Assembly (NCBI GenBank): GCA_900757415.1
Contig: CAAENU010000048.1
Location: forward strand, 42,373-106,372
Reading direction: 5' to 3'
Length of the DNA stretch: 64,000 nt
DNA from: an uncultured Oscillospiraceae bacterium
GTDB taxonomy: Bacteria; Bacillota; Clostridia; Oscillospirales; Oscillospiraceae
Positions 7,928-15,624 of the stretch are shown piece after piece. The position numbers and the translations under genes are program-made. The notes below the pieces were generated by a model. It saw only the letters and a list, made by a program, of their open reading frames with translations, had not been told where the DNA came from and ran no database searches. Position 1 is the first letter of the stretch. The number at the start of each line of letters is the position of its first letter.

Positions 7928-8845
7928 ATGCATGCAACATTGGTGATCATGGCGGCCGGTATGGGTTCGCGCTATGGCGGCAATAAGCAGGTGGACGGTG
8001 TGGGGCCTCATGGCGAGATCCTGATGAATTACGGCGTATATGACGCGGCGCGTGCCGGTTTTGATAAGGTAGTATTCGTGATCAAGCCGGAGATCCGCCA
8101 GCTGATGCAGCGTCTGGCCGGCGACGCGTTGGAAACGCTGCACACACCGGACGGCCGCAAGGTGGAGTTCTGCTATGCCGAGCAGACGTTTGATTCCGTG
8201 CCTGCCTTCTACCATATTCCCGAGGGACGTACCAAGCCATTCGGCACGGCCCACGCGGTGCTGTGCACGCGCGAGTTCGTCCATGAGCCGTTCTGCGTTA
8301 TCAATGCCGATGATTATTACGGTGTGGATGCTTACCGCACCATGTATCAGGCGCTTCAGACCCTTCCCCGGCGCGGCAGCGCCGTTATGGTGGGGTATCT
8401 TCTGAAGAATACCGTCAGCAAATACGGTACGGTGACACGCGGCGTGTGCCGCACGGCGGATGATAAGCTTACCGCCATTCATGAGACCATGAAGATCCAG
8501 CAGTTTCCGGATGGCAGTATCGCCGATATGGCGGATGGCGTCCGCCATGAGCTGGATGGAGACAGCGTGGTGTCCATGAACTTCTGGGGCTTTTCTCCCA
8601 CCATCTATGAGGATATGGAGCGCTACTTTCATGATTTCCTCCGCCATGTGGGCGATGATGTCAAGGCCGAGTGCCTGCTGCCCGCCATGGTGGGTGATCT
8701 GATGGACAAGGGCGAGCTGACGGTTTCCGTCCTGCACTCTGCCGACCAGTGGTTTGGCATGACGTATCATGAGGATCGTCCCCGCGTGGCGGCAGCTTTG
8801 CAGAAGCTCCATGACGCAGGCGTGTATCCCGATAAGCTGGCGTGA
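7928..8845 (+). CDS. Sugar-phosphate nucleotidyltransferase-like protein
   Basis: The 305-residue product starts at 7928 behind a strong AGGAGGA; the longer frame from 7763 runs through the promoter. Its N-terminus MAAGMGSRYGGNKQ is the nucleotide-binding signature of the GlmU/RfbA-type fold. INADDYYG near residue 125 supplies the metal-binding aspartates. The family joins an NTP and a sugar phosphate to make an NDP-sugar. The variant opening, with GPHGE after the signature, belongs to a poorly characterised subgroup common in Firmicutes. Sugar and nucleotide are not predictable. Confidence 0.8.
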   Translation: MHATLVIMAAGMGSRYGGNKQVDGVGPHGEILMNYGVYDAARAGFDKVVFVIKPEIRQLMQRLAGDALETLHTPDGRKVEFCYAEQTFDSVPAFYHIPEGRTKPFGTAHAVLCTREFVHEPFCVINADDYYGVDAYRTMYQALQTLPRRGSAVMVGYLLKNTVSKYGTVTRGVCRTADDKLTAIHETMKIQQFPDGSIADMADGVRHELDGDSVVSMNFWGFSPTIYEDMERYFHDFLRHVGDDVKAECLLPAMVGDLMDKGELTVSVLHSADQWFGMTYHEDRPRVAAALQKLHDAGVYPDKLA

Positions 8846-9255
8846 GATATTTCGCGCTTCCGAGCGCGAGGTACTTTTGCCCATGGCGGCAAAAGTGTCC
8901 TGCTGCGGTGCCCAAAATTTCAGCGGCGTGAAAGCCGCCGAAATTTTGACCGCTGCCACTGGCTCACCTCGCTTCATCTGCCGCTGGCAGCGCTCGGATC
9001 GCTCCATAAAAACGCCGGGAGACGAAGGAACCGAAGGTTCCTTCGTCTCCCGGCGCGCTATACGCTGTGTAAAATTATGGCCATTTACCATGCGCTCACA
9101 TAAGATTTTCGTTTTCGTGGCGGTAAAAGGATCGGCTCTGCTTCTGTACCGCTGCCGCTGATGCCTGCGCCGAACAACGATATTGGGCCTACCGTTGATA
9201 ATATCAGCGGCAGCGGCCAAAAGTGACCCGTGCCCGGAGGCACGGAATTCCACCC
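8846..9255. other. Non-coding stretch with several large palindromes
   Basis: No credible gene is seen in these 410 bases. They hold an inverted repeat at 8914-8947, a perfect 20-bp stem with a 3-base loop at 9013-9055, and 14-bp arms at 9149-9162 and 9203-9216 around a 40-base loop. None is followed by a clear T run. They could be mRNA ends, an intergenic repeat element or cruciform sites. Confidence 0.5.
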
Positions 9256-9294
9256 AAAAACAACAAGGCCGCGGAGTTTGCACTCCGCAGCCTT
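9256..9294 (-). terminator. Terminator of the Asn/Thr/Gln-rich peptide gene
   Basis: On the minus strand AAGGCTGCGGAGT pairs with ACTCCGCGGCCTT (one mismatch) around a 4-base loop, followed by GTTGTTTTT. It ends 34 bases after the peptide stop codon. Confidence 0.85.
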
Positions 9295-9327
9295 GCCCGC
9301 AATACCCGATGTTTTCCTGATTCCTCG

Positions 9328-9474
9328 TCAGCGGCAGTTGCTGCCGTCCTTGGCGTTTTTGGTATTCTTGGTGTTGGTGGTGTTGGTACTGTTGGTGTTC
9401 TGGGTGTTCTGAGTGTTCTGAGTGTTCTGGGTGTTGGTGGTATCCTTGGTGTTCTTATAGTTCTTGTTGTCCAT
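9328..9474 (-). CDS. 48-residue Asn/Thr/Gln-rich low-complexity peptide
   Basis: The frame starts with ATG at 9474, about nine bases after AAAGGAGG, and stops at 9330..9328 just before a terminator, so it is a complete gene although short. Asn and Thr make up more than half of the residues, with Gln, Lys and Asp filling most of the rest. The middle repeats NTQ four times, encoded by near-identical 9-base units. Hydrophobic residues are nearly absent, so it should be soluble and disordered. Similar N/Q/K-rich mini-proteins occur in Clostridia without assigned function; a stress, spore-associated or polar tail role is only speculation. Confidence 0.7.
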   Translation of the reverse strand: MDNKNYKNTKDTTNTQNTQNTQNTQNTNSTNTTNTKNTKNAKDGSNCR

Positions 9475-9568
9475 ACATTTGCACCTCCTTTATTTGTGCA
9501 AGGCTAGGATGTCCCACAAAAACGCAGCCTATACATAAAAATATAAATAGAAAGCGGCAAATTTTTTC

Positions 9569-9597
9569 TTGACAATGGGGCAATAGACGGTTATAAT
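9569..9597 (+). promoter_or_regulatory. Consensus promoter of infC-rpmI-rplT
   Basis: TTGACA (9569-9574) and TATAAT (9592-9597) are perfect consensus hexamers 17 bases apart, as expected for a highly expressed translation operon. Confidence 0.92.
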
Positions 9598-9603
9598 ATT
9601 TTT

Positions 9604-9745
9604 GCAAAACAAAGAAGGTCGGTGCATCCGCCTCACCTCCCGCCTATGGCAAAGAGGTCAACAGCGATTGAATTCCAAAAGTCCGCAAAGGCGGCTTTTC
9701 GGTGTTGCGCGGATGCATGCTGCATTCGCGTTTTATTTTTGATTG
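9604..9745 (+). ncRNA. infC-rpmI-rplT leader (L20-leader-like attenuator)
   Basis: The leader ends in an intrinsic terminator: a 9-bp stem at 9708-9730 followed by TTTTATTTTT at 9731-9740. Near its 5' end, TGCATCCGC (9623-9631) is perfectly complementary to GCGGATGCA (9709-9717), the 5' arm of that terminator, so the two structures are mutually exclusive. In low-GC Gram-positives, ribosomal protein L20 binds such a leader and favours the terminator, giving feedback control. The pairing is visible; L20 binding is inferred from gene content. Confidence 0.78.
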
Positions 9746-9759
9746 GAGGTGCTTGAAGT

Positions 9760-10278
9760 ATTAGCAAGGTAGTGCATCAACTGAACGAGGACATCAACGA
9801 TCGCGAGATCCGGCTCATCGGCGAAAACGGCGAGCAGATGGGGATCGTGTCGTCTGACGAGGCGCTGCATATCGCAGAAGAGCGCGGTCTTGATCTGGTC
9901 AAGATCTCTCCGCAGGCCGTCCCGCCCGTATGCAAACTCATGAACTACGGCAAGTATCGTTTTGAGCAGAGCAAGCGCGAAAAAGAGGCCCGTAAGAATC
10001 AGCATGTGGTGGAGATCAAGGAGATCCGCATGTCTCCCGGCATTGATGTGGGCGACTTCAATACCAAGCTGAAAAACGCCCAGAAATTCCTGGCCGATGG
10101 CAACCGTGTCAAGGTGTCCGTTCGTTTCCGCGGCCGCGAGATGGCGCATACGGAAATCGGCCGCGATCTGCTGACCCGGTTTGCCGAGCAATGCGCCGAG
10201 GTGTCCACCATGGAAAAATCCGCCAAGATGGAAGGGCGCAACATGTCCATTTTCCTGGCTCCCAAGGCCGGTAAATAA
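9760..10278 (+). CDS. infC: Translation initiation factor IF-3 (ATT start)
   Basis: IF-3 binds the 30S subunit, prevents premature joining of 50S and checks the start codon. The 172-residue product contains the usual N-domain (LNEDINDREIRLIGENGEQ) and C-domain (IRMSPGIDVGDFNTKLKNA). GGAGGT at 9745-9750 is nine bases from ATT at 9760 but 21 from the first GTG at 9772, so ATT is the preferred start, giving an N-terminus read as M-SKVVHQLNED. Rare ATT/ATA starts on infC are known and allow IF-3 to repress itself. Confidence 0.93.
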   Translation: MSKVVHQLNEDINDREIRLIGENGEQMGIVSSDEALHIAEERGLDLVKISPQAVPPVCKLMNYGKYRFEQSKREKEARKNQHVVEIKEIRMSPGIDVGDFNTKLKNAQKFLADGNRVKVSVRFRGREMAHTEIGRDLLTRFAEQCAEVSTMEKSAKMEGRNMSIFLAPKAGK

Positions 10279-10321
10279 GTTTTCTGTTTGCAATCGCACA
10301 ATATAGGAAGGAGAAACAACT

Positions 10322-10519
10322 ATGCCTAAACTGAAGACCCACAGCGGCGCAAAGAAGCGCTTCAATCTGACGAAATCCGGTAAGGTCAAGAGAGCTCACG
10401 CGTTCAAGAGCCACATCCTGACCAAGAAGGACACCAAGCGCGGTCGTCGCCTGCGCAGCACCACCTATGCTGACTGCACCACCGAGGCGACCATCCGCAA
10501 GATGATCCCTTATAAATAA
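10322..10519 (+). CDS. rpmI: 50S ribosomal protein L35
   Basis: The 65-residue basic protein begins [14 protein letters not shown], the L35 signature, and has the usual full length. It follows infC by 43 bases with GGAGAAA as binding site, in the standard infC-rpmI-rplT order. L35 sits within the 50S subunit. Confidence 0.97.
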   Translation: MPKLKTHSGAKKRFNLTKSGKVKRAHAFKSHILTKKDTKRGRRLRSTTYADCTTEATIRKMIPYK

Positions 10520-10555
10520 GAGACGGAATCGTTAGAAATAGGAGGCTAATTAGAT

Positions 10556-10912
10556 ATGGCACGTGTTAAAGGCGCAATGATGACGCGCAAGAGAAGAAAT
10601 AAGATGCTCAAGCTGGCCAAGGGTTATTGGGGTGCCAAGTCCAAGCACTTCAAGATGGCCAATGAGCAGGTCATGAAGTCCCTGACCTACGCCTATGTAG
10701 GCCGCCGCCTGAAGAAGCGGGACTTCCGTCAGCTGTGGATCACCCGCATCTCCGCTGCCTGCAAGATCAACGGCATGAATTATTCCACCTTCATGCACGG
10801 CCTGAAGCTGGCCGGTGTGGAGATCAACCGCAAGATGCTCTCCGAGCTGGCCATCAATGACGCTGTGGCGTTTGCCGCCCTGTGCGACATGGCCAAGGCC
10901 AAGCTGGCGTAA
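10556..10912 (+). CDS. rplT: 50S ribosomal protein L20
   Basis: The 118-residue protein has the basic N-terminal extension ([20 protein letters not shown]) that reaches into 23S rRNA and a globular C-domain ending in AKAKLA. L20 is needed early in 50S assembly and, in Firmicutes, represses its own operon through the leader RNA. Last gene before the terminator at 10923-10955. Confidence 0.97.
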   Translation: MARVKGAMMTRKRRNKMLKLAKGYWGAKSKHFKMANEQVMKSLTYAYVGRRLKKRDFRQLWITRISAACKINGMNYSTFMHGLKLAGVEINRKMLSELAINDAVAFAALCDMAKAKLA

Positions 10913-10922
10913 TGGAACATAT

Positions 10923-10955
10923 AAAAATCACCTGCCGCAAGGCAGGTGATTTTTT
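10923..10955. terminator. Bidirectional terminator between rplT and trmB
   Basis: AAAAATCACCTGCC (10923-10936) pairs with its complement at 10941-10954 around GCAA; A and T runs lie on both sides. The 3' end of trmB at 10958 is adjacent. Confidence 0.93.
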
Positions 10956-10957
10956 GT

Positions 10958-11617
10958 TTATTCTTCCTCTGCCGGCGTCCATGGTATTTCAGCCGCCACA
11001 CACCGGTTGATGTTCTTTCCCAACTCAAAAAACTTCTTTTCATAGTCGGTCATCACGCCCACGGGGCCATCAGCATGCAGGTTTCGCGTCACTTCCCGCA
11101 GCTCCCAACCATATTGGGGGATCTCTTCCACCGACCACTCGAACAGCTTGTCGTTGTCGGTTTTGAAATGGATCTCGCCGCCATCCCTCAGTACCTTGCG
11201 GTACAGGTTCAAAAAGTTATGATGGGTCAGCCGTCGTTTTGCCTGATTGCTCTTTGGCCACGGATCGCAGAAGTTGATGTAGATTCTGTCCACCTCGCCG
11301 GGGGCGAACATGTCCGTCAGCAAAGCGGCGTCTCCGTCCACAAAAAAGACATTTTTCAATCCGGCGTTTTTGGCCCGCTCCATGGCGACCACCATGGCGT
11401 CGGGAACCTTTTCCACGGCGATCAGCAGCACATCGCTTTCCGCTTCCGCCGTCCCGACGGTAAAACGTCCCTTGCCGCAGCCAAGCTCCAGCCTGACCTC
11501 CCGCGCCTGGGGCATCAGCTCCCGCCAGTGTCCCCGCTGGGCAAAGGGATCAGCTATCAGCCATGGACTGCAAACCTCCATCCGCGGCACCAGATTCTTT
11601 TTTTTTCGCATTCTCAC
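10958..11617 (-). CDS. trmB: tRNA (guanine-N7-)-methyltransferase
   Basis: TrmB uses S-adenosylmethionine to methylate N7 of G46 in the tRNA variable loop. The SAM-binding motif LELGCGKGRF lies in the N-terminal third. The family motif YINFCDPWPKSNQAKRRLTH supplies the catalytic Asp and guanine-contacting residues. I choose the GTG at 11617, nine bases after GGAGG, giving 219 residues starting M-RMRKKKNLVPRM; the longer frame to 11668 lacks a binding site. A likely monocistronic gene convergent with rplT. Confidence 0.92.
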   Translation of the reverse strand: MRMRKKKNLVPRMEVCSPWLIADPFAQRGHWRELMPQAREVRLELGCGKGRFTVGTAEAESDVLLIAVEKVPDAMVVAMERAKNAGLKNVFFVDGDAALLTDMFAPGEVDRIYINFCDPWPKSNQAKRRLTHHNFLNLYRKVLRDGGEIHFKTDNDKLFEWSVEEIPQYGWELREVTRNLHADGPVGVMTDYEKKFFELGKNINRCVAAEIPWTPAEEE

Positions 11618-11910
11618 GGAAGCTTTCCTCCCCAAATCAACAAATTCAGCCAACTCATCATACCACAAAAGGTCGATAGTTGCAAATAGGAAAGCAAATA
11701 ACTTTTTCTGCCATAAAATCCCACCCTCAAAATGTGCAAATATCCCTCACAACTTTTGTGGAATGTGCTAAAAAAGCATAAAGCGCCTCCGATAGGGGTT
11801 GATAATTTTTAGACGAAGTACTATAATGTAACCTGTATGAGGTGAGTTCTTTTCGCCACACGAAAGTGTTTCGGAAAGCGGCTCTGAAAAGGAAGCAAGG
11901 AGGAGTATAC
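11618..11910 (+). promoter_or_regulatory. Divergent region with the promoter of the crt operon
   Basis: TTGATA (11799-11804) and TATAAT (11822-11827) are 17 bases apart, about 85 bases before crt. I found no clear Rex palindrome (TTGTTAANNNNTTAACAA type), although redox control is common for this operon. CAAGGAGGAG precedes the crt ATG. Confidence 0.8.
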
Positions 11911-12690
11911 ATGACGAATGTTCTGTTAGAAAAAAAGGGACATATCGCGGTTGCTACCATCAACCGCCCCAAGGCGCTCAATGCGCTGAACAGCGATGTG
12001 CTCAGCGATCTGGGCGAACTGGTGGATATCGTCAATGCTGACAGCGAGATCCGTGCGCTGGTGCTGACCGGCAGCGGCGAAAAGGCCTTTGTTGCCGGTG
12101 CTGACATCGGCGAGATGAGCACGCTGACCCCTGAGGAGGGTGAAGCCTTCGGCAAGCACGGCAACGATGTGTTCCGCCGTATTGAGACGCTGTCTATCCC
12201 CACCATTGCTGCGGTCAACGGCTTTGCGCTGGGCGGCGGCTGCGAGCTGAGCATGAGCTGCGACATCCGTATCTGCGCGGATACCGCCGTATTTGGCCAG
12301 CCTGAGACAGGTCTGGGCATTACCCCCGGCTTTGGCGGTACCCAGCGTCTGGCTCGTCTGGTTGGCCCCGGTATGGCCAAGCAGCTGATCTACACCGCCA
12401 AGAATATCAAGGCGGACGAAGCGCTGCGCATCGGTCTGGTGAACGCCGTTTATCCGCTGGAGGAGCTGATGGCCGCTGCTGAGAAGCTGGCCGAGACCAT
12501 CGCCAAGAACGCTCCCATTGCTGTCCGCGCCTGCAAGAAGGCCATCAACGATGGCCTCGAGGCCAAGATGGATGATGCCATCGTGATCGAGGAGAAGCTG
12601 TTTGGCAGCTGCTTTAAGACTGCCGATCAGATCGAGGGCATGTCCGCATTTCTGGAAAAGCGCAAGCACGAGCCTTACCAGAATAAATAA
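11911..12690 (+). CDS. crt: 3-hydroxybutyryl-CoA dehydratase (crotonase)
   Basis: Crt dehydrates 3-hydroxybutyryl-CoA to crotonyl-CoA. The 259-residue protein has the crotonase fold: the CoA/oxyanion segment AFVAGADIGEM, the GGGCELSMSCDIRI helix and PETGLGITPGFGGTQ. The two last segments carry the paired active-site glutamates. Start chosen at 11911 behind AAGGAGGAG. First gene of crt-hbd-bcd-etfB-etfA, read with hbd 70 bases downstream. Confidence 0.94.
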   Translation: MTNVLLEKKGHIAVATINRPKALNALNSDVLSDLGELVDIVNADSEIRALVLTGSGEKAFVAGADIGEMSTLTPEEGEAFGKHGNDVFRRIETLSIPTIAAVNGFALGGGCELSMSCDIRICADTAVFGQPETGLGITPGFGGTQRLARLVGPGMAKQLIYTAKNIKADEALRIGLVNAVYPLEELMAAAEKLAETIAKNAPIAVRACKKAINDGLEAKMDDAIVIEEKLFGSCFKTADQIEGMSAFLEKRKHEPYQNK

Positions 12691-12760
12691 GTTAATTAAC
12701 AGGCCTTGCCTGATGATTAAATAAGCAAATTCCAAAAAATATATAATAGGAGGAACAATC

Positions 12761-13597
12761 ATGAAAGTAGCAGTATTTGGTGCCGGTACTATGGGCAGCG
12801 GCATTGCTCAGGTTTTCGCGGCCAAGGGCCACACCGCTCTGATGTATGCTTCCAGCGTGGCAAGCGCACAGCGCCACAAGGACAAGCTGGCTGCCTCTCT
12901 GAACAAGAAGGTTGCCAGAGGCAAGATGACGCAGGAAGCCGCTGATGATATCATGAGCCGTGTTCTGGTCGAAGAGTTCGAGGCTGCCGCTGATGCCGAT
13001 CTGGTCATCGAGTGCGTTGCTGAAAACATGTCCACCAAGAAGGAACTGCTGGGCCGTCTGGATGCCATCTGCAAGGAAGATGCCATCTTCGCGTCCAACA
13101 CCTCTTCTCTGTCCATCACCGAGATGGCGCAGGGCCTGAAGCATCCCCTGATTGGTATGCACTTCTTCAACCCCGTGCCCGCCATGAAGTTGGTGGAAGT
13201 GATTGCCGGCGGTAATACCCCCGCTGATCTGGTCGAGAAGATCAAGAACCTGTCCGTCGAGATCGGCAAGACCCCCGTGGTGGTCAACGAGGCTCCCGGC
13301 TTCGTGGTCAACAAGATCCTGATCCCCTACTGCAACGAGGGCGTCTGCGTCCTGCAGGAGGGTGTCGCCTCTGCTGAGGATATCGATATCGCTATGCAGC
13401 TGGGTTGCAACCACCCCATGGGCCCCCTGCATCTGGGCGATCTGATCGGCTGGGATATCGTGCTGAACATCATGGACGTTCTGTATAATGAGACCCACGA
13501 CAGCAAGTACCGTGCCAACGTGCTGATCCGCAAGATGGTGCGCGCCGGCAAGCTGGGCATCAAGTCCGGCGAGGGCTTCTTCAACTACAATAAGTAA
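12761..13597 (+). CDS. hbd: 3-hydroxybutyryl-CoA dehydrogenase
   Basis: Hbd reduces acetoacetyl-CoA to 3-hydroxybutyryl-CoA with NAD(P)H. The 278-residue protein starts with the Rossmann motif MKVAVFGAGTMGSG. It carries the catalytic His in GMHFFNPVPAMKLVE and the conserved segment ETHDSKYRANVLIRKMVRAG near the C-terminus. Here hbd directly follows crt, whereas in Clostridium acetobutylicum it is the last gene of the cluster. Confidence 0.95.
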   Translation: MKVAVFGAGTMGSGIAQVFAAKGHTALMYASSVASAQRHKDKLAASLNKKVARGKMTQEAADDIMSRVLVEEFEAAADADLVIECVAENMSTKKELLGRLDAICKEDAIFASNTSSLSITEMAQGLKHPLIGMHFFNPVPAMKLVEVIAGGNTPADLVEKIKNLSVEIGKTPVVVNEAPGFVVNKILIPYCNEGVCVLQEGVASAEDIDIAMQLGCNHPMGPLHLGDLIGWDIVLNIMDVLYNETHDSKYRANVLIRKMVRAGKLGIKSGEGFFNYNK

Positions 13598-13621
13598 CAT
13601 TCTGGAAAAGGAGAAAATAGT

Positions 13622-14785
13622 ATGGATTTCCATCTGACTAAGGAACAGCTGCTCGTTCAGAAGATGTACCGCGATTTTGCGGAGAACGAGGTCAAGCCCC
13701 TGGCCACCGAAATCGACGAAGAAGAGCGTTTCCCCATGGAAACCGTCGAGAAGATGGCAAAGCTGGGCATGATGGGCATTTATTTCCCCAAGGAGTACGG
13801 CGGCGCCGGCGCCGACGTTCTCAGCTATGCCATGTGCGTTGAGGAGCTGGCCAAGGTCTGCGGCACCACCGCAGTTATCGTGTCCGCTCACACCTCCCTG
13901 TGCGCCGCCCCCATCTTCGAGAACGGCACCGAGGAGCAGAAGATGAAGTATCTGCCCGACCTGTGCTCCGGCAAGAAGATCGGTGCTTTCGGCCTGACCG
14001 AACCCGGCGCCGGCACTGACGCGCAGGGCCAGCAGACCACCGCTGTGCTGGACGAGTCCGGTGAGAACTACATCCTGAACGGTTCCAAGTGCTTCATCAC
14101 CAACGGCAACGTGGCCGATACTTTCGTGATCATTGCCGTCACCGGCAAGACCACCGACAAGCGCGGCCGCTCCATGAAGGAGATCTCTGCTTTCATCGTT
14201 GAGAAGGACGACAAGGGATTCTCTCAGGGCAAGCATGAGAAGAAGATGGGTATCCGCGGCAGCTCCACCTGCGATCTGATTTTCGAGGATTGCGTGATCC
14301 CCAAGGATCGTATGCTGGGCAAGAAGGGCGAAGGCTTCAAGATCGCCATGAAGACGCTGGACGGCGGCCGTATCGGTATCGCTTCTCAGGCTCTGGGTAT
14401 CGGCGAGGGTGCCGTTGATGAGGCTGTCAAGTACACCAAGGAGCGCGTACAGTTCGGCAAGCGTATTTCCCAGTTCCAGAATACCCAGTTCCAGCTGGCT
14501 GACATGCACACCCGCATGGAGGCTGCCAAGTATCTGGTGTACTCTGCCGCTATGAAGAAGCAGAATCACGAGCCTTACTCCGCTGACGCTGCTATGGCCA
14601 AGCTGTTTGCCGCTGAGGCCGCTTCCGATGTGACCCGCCGCGCCGTTCAGCTGTTCGGTGGTTACGGTTACACCCGTGAGTATCCCGTGGAGCGCATGAT
14701 GCGCGACGCGAAGATCACCGAGATCTACGAGGGCACTTCCGAGGTGCAGCGTATGGTCATCTCCAGCCATCTGGGCGTTAAGTAA
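13622..14785 (+). CDS. bcd: Butyryl-CoA dehydrogenase (short-chain acyl-CoA dehydrogenase)
   Basis: Bcd reduces crotonyl-CoA to butyryl-CoA. In complex with EtfAB in anaerobes this is coupled to ferredoxin reduction by NADH (flavin-based bifurcation). The 387 residues show the FAD/substrate motif AFGLTEPGAGTDAQ, the GRIGIASQALGI helix and the C-terminal YEGTSEVQRMVISSH with the catalytic Glu. Full length for the family. It is 24 bases after hbd and 20 before etfB, so stoichiometric expression with the flavoprotein is expected. Confidence 0.94.
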   Translation: MDFHLTKEQLLVQKMYRDFAENEVKPLATEIDEEERFPMETVEKMAKLGMMGIYFPKEYGGAGADVLSYAMCVEELAKVCGTTAVIVSAHTSLCAAPIFENGTEEQKMKYLPDLCSGKKIGAFGLTEPGAGTDAQGQQTTAVLDESGENYILNGSKCFITNGNVADTFVIIAVTGKTTDKRGRSMKEISAFIVEKDDKGFSQGKHEKKMGIRGSSTCDLIFEDCVIPKDRMLGKKGEGFKIAMKTLDGGRIGIASQALGIGEGAVDEAVKYTKERVQFGKRISQFQNTQFQLADMHTRMEAAKYLVYSAAMKKQNHEPYSADAAMAKLFAAEAASDVTRRAVQLFGGYGYTREYPVERMMRDAKITEIYEGTSEVQRMVISSHLGVK

Positions 14786-14805
14786 GTCAGGAGGTAAAAG
14801 GAAAA

Positions 14806-15606
14806 ATGAAAATTTTAGTTACTGTTAAGCAGGTCCCCGATACCTCCGGTAAGGTGGCCGTGAATCCCGATGGTACTCTGGATCGTGCTTCCATGCAGAC
14901 CATCATCAACCCCGACGACCTGAACGCCGTCGAGGCTGCCCTGTCCCTGAAGGACGAGCTGGGTTGCAAGGTCATCGCTTTCACCATGGGTCCCCCTCCC
15001 GCAGAAGGCATGCTGCGTGAGCTGATGGCCATGGGCGTTGACGAAGGCGTCCTGGTGACCGCCCGCGAGTTTGGCGGTTCCGACACCTATGCTACCTCCC
15101 AGATCATTGCCGCCGCCATCGACACCTACGGTGTTGAGAAGGACGATATCATTCTGGCTGGCCGTCAGGCCATCGATGGCGATACCGCTCAGGTTGGTCC
15201 CCAGATCGCTGAGAAGCTGCATCTGCCCCAGATCACCTATGCCGGCGAGATCAAGAAGGACGGCAACACCCTGACCGTGAAGCGTATGCTGGAAGATGGC
15301 TACATGACCGTCAAGGTGAATACCCCCTGCATGATCACCTGCATCAAGGAACTGAATCAGCCTCGTTATCTGTCCGTTGGCGGCGCTTTCGAGGCTTACA
15401 GCAAGCCTCTGGTCACCATGACCTATGAGACCCTGAAGGATCACCCCCTGATCGATAAGTCCACCATCGGTCTGGCTGGTTCTCCCACCAACATTCTGAC
15501 CTCCTTTACGCCTCCCCAGAAGGGCGCCGGCATGATGCTGGAAGGTGACGGTAAGGATACCACCGACAAGCTGGCTGGCATTCTGGCGGCCAAGCACATC
15601 ATCTAA
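14806..15606 (+). CDS. etfB: Electron transfer flavoprotein subunit beta
   Basis: EtfB forms a heterodimer with EtfA and carries the bifurcating FAD in the Bcd/Etf system. The 266-residue protein begins MKILVTVKQVPDT, the usual EtfB start, and has DEGVLVTARE and ILAGRQAIDGDTAQVGP, the adenine-nucleotide-binding region. Length and context next to bcd favour the bifurcating type over the non-bifurcating one. Confidence 0.93.
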   Translation: MKILVTVKQVPDTSGKVAVNPDGTLDRASMQTIINPDDLNAVEAALSLKDELGCKVIAFTMGPPPAEGMLRELMAMGVDEGVLVTAREFGGSDTYATSQIIAAAIDTYGVEKDDIILAGRQAIDGDTAQVGPQIAEKLHLPQITYAGEIKKDGNTLTVKRMLEDGYMTVKVNTPCMITCIKELNQPRYLSVGGAFEAYSKPLVTMTYETLKDHPLIDKSTIGLAGSPTNILTSFTPPQKGAGMMLEGDGKDTTDKLAGILAAKHII

Positions 15607-15624
15607 GGGAAAGGAGATAAGAAA

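Noticed and set aside
9337..9474. Repeats in the Asn/Thr peptide gene as a CRISPR array
   Set aside because: The repeat unit is 9 bases, codon-phased and without spacers.
12691..12700. GTTAATTAAC palindrome between crt and hbd as a Rex site
   Set aside because: Rex sites need TTGTTAA and TTAACAA arms around about four bases; this 10-base palindrome lacks the outer bases and lies inside the operon.
12692..14770. 692-codon minus frame opposite hbd and bcd
   Set aside because: Shadow of two well-identified genes; composition is typical of an antisense frame.
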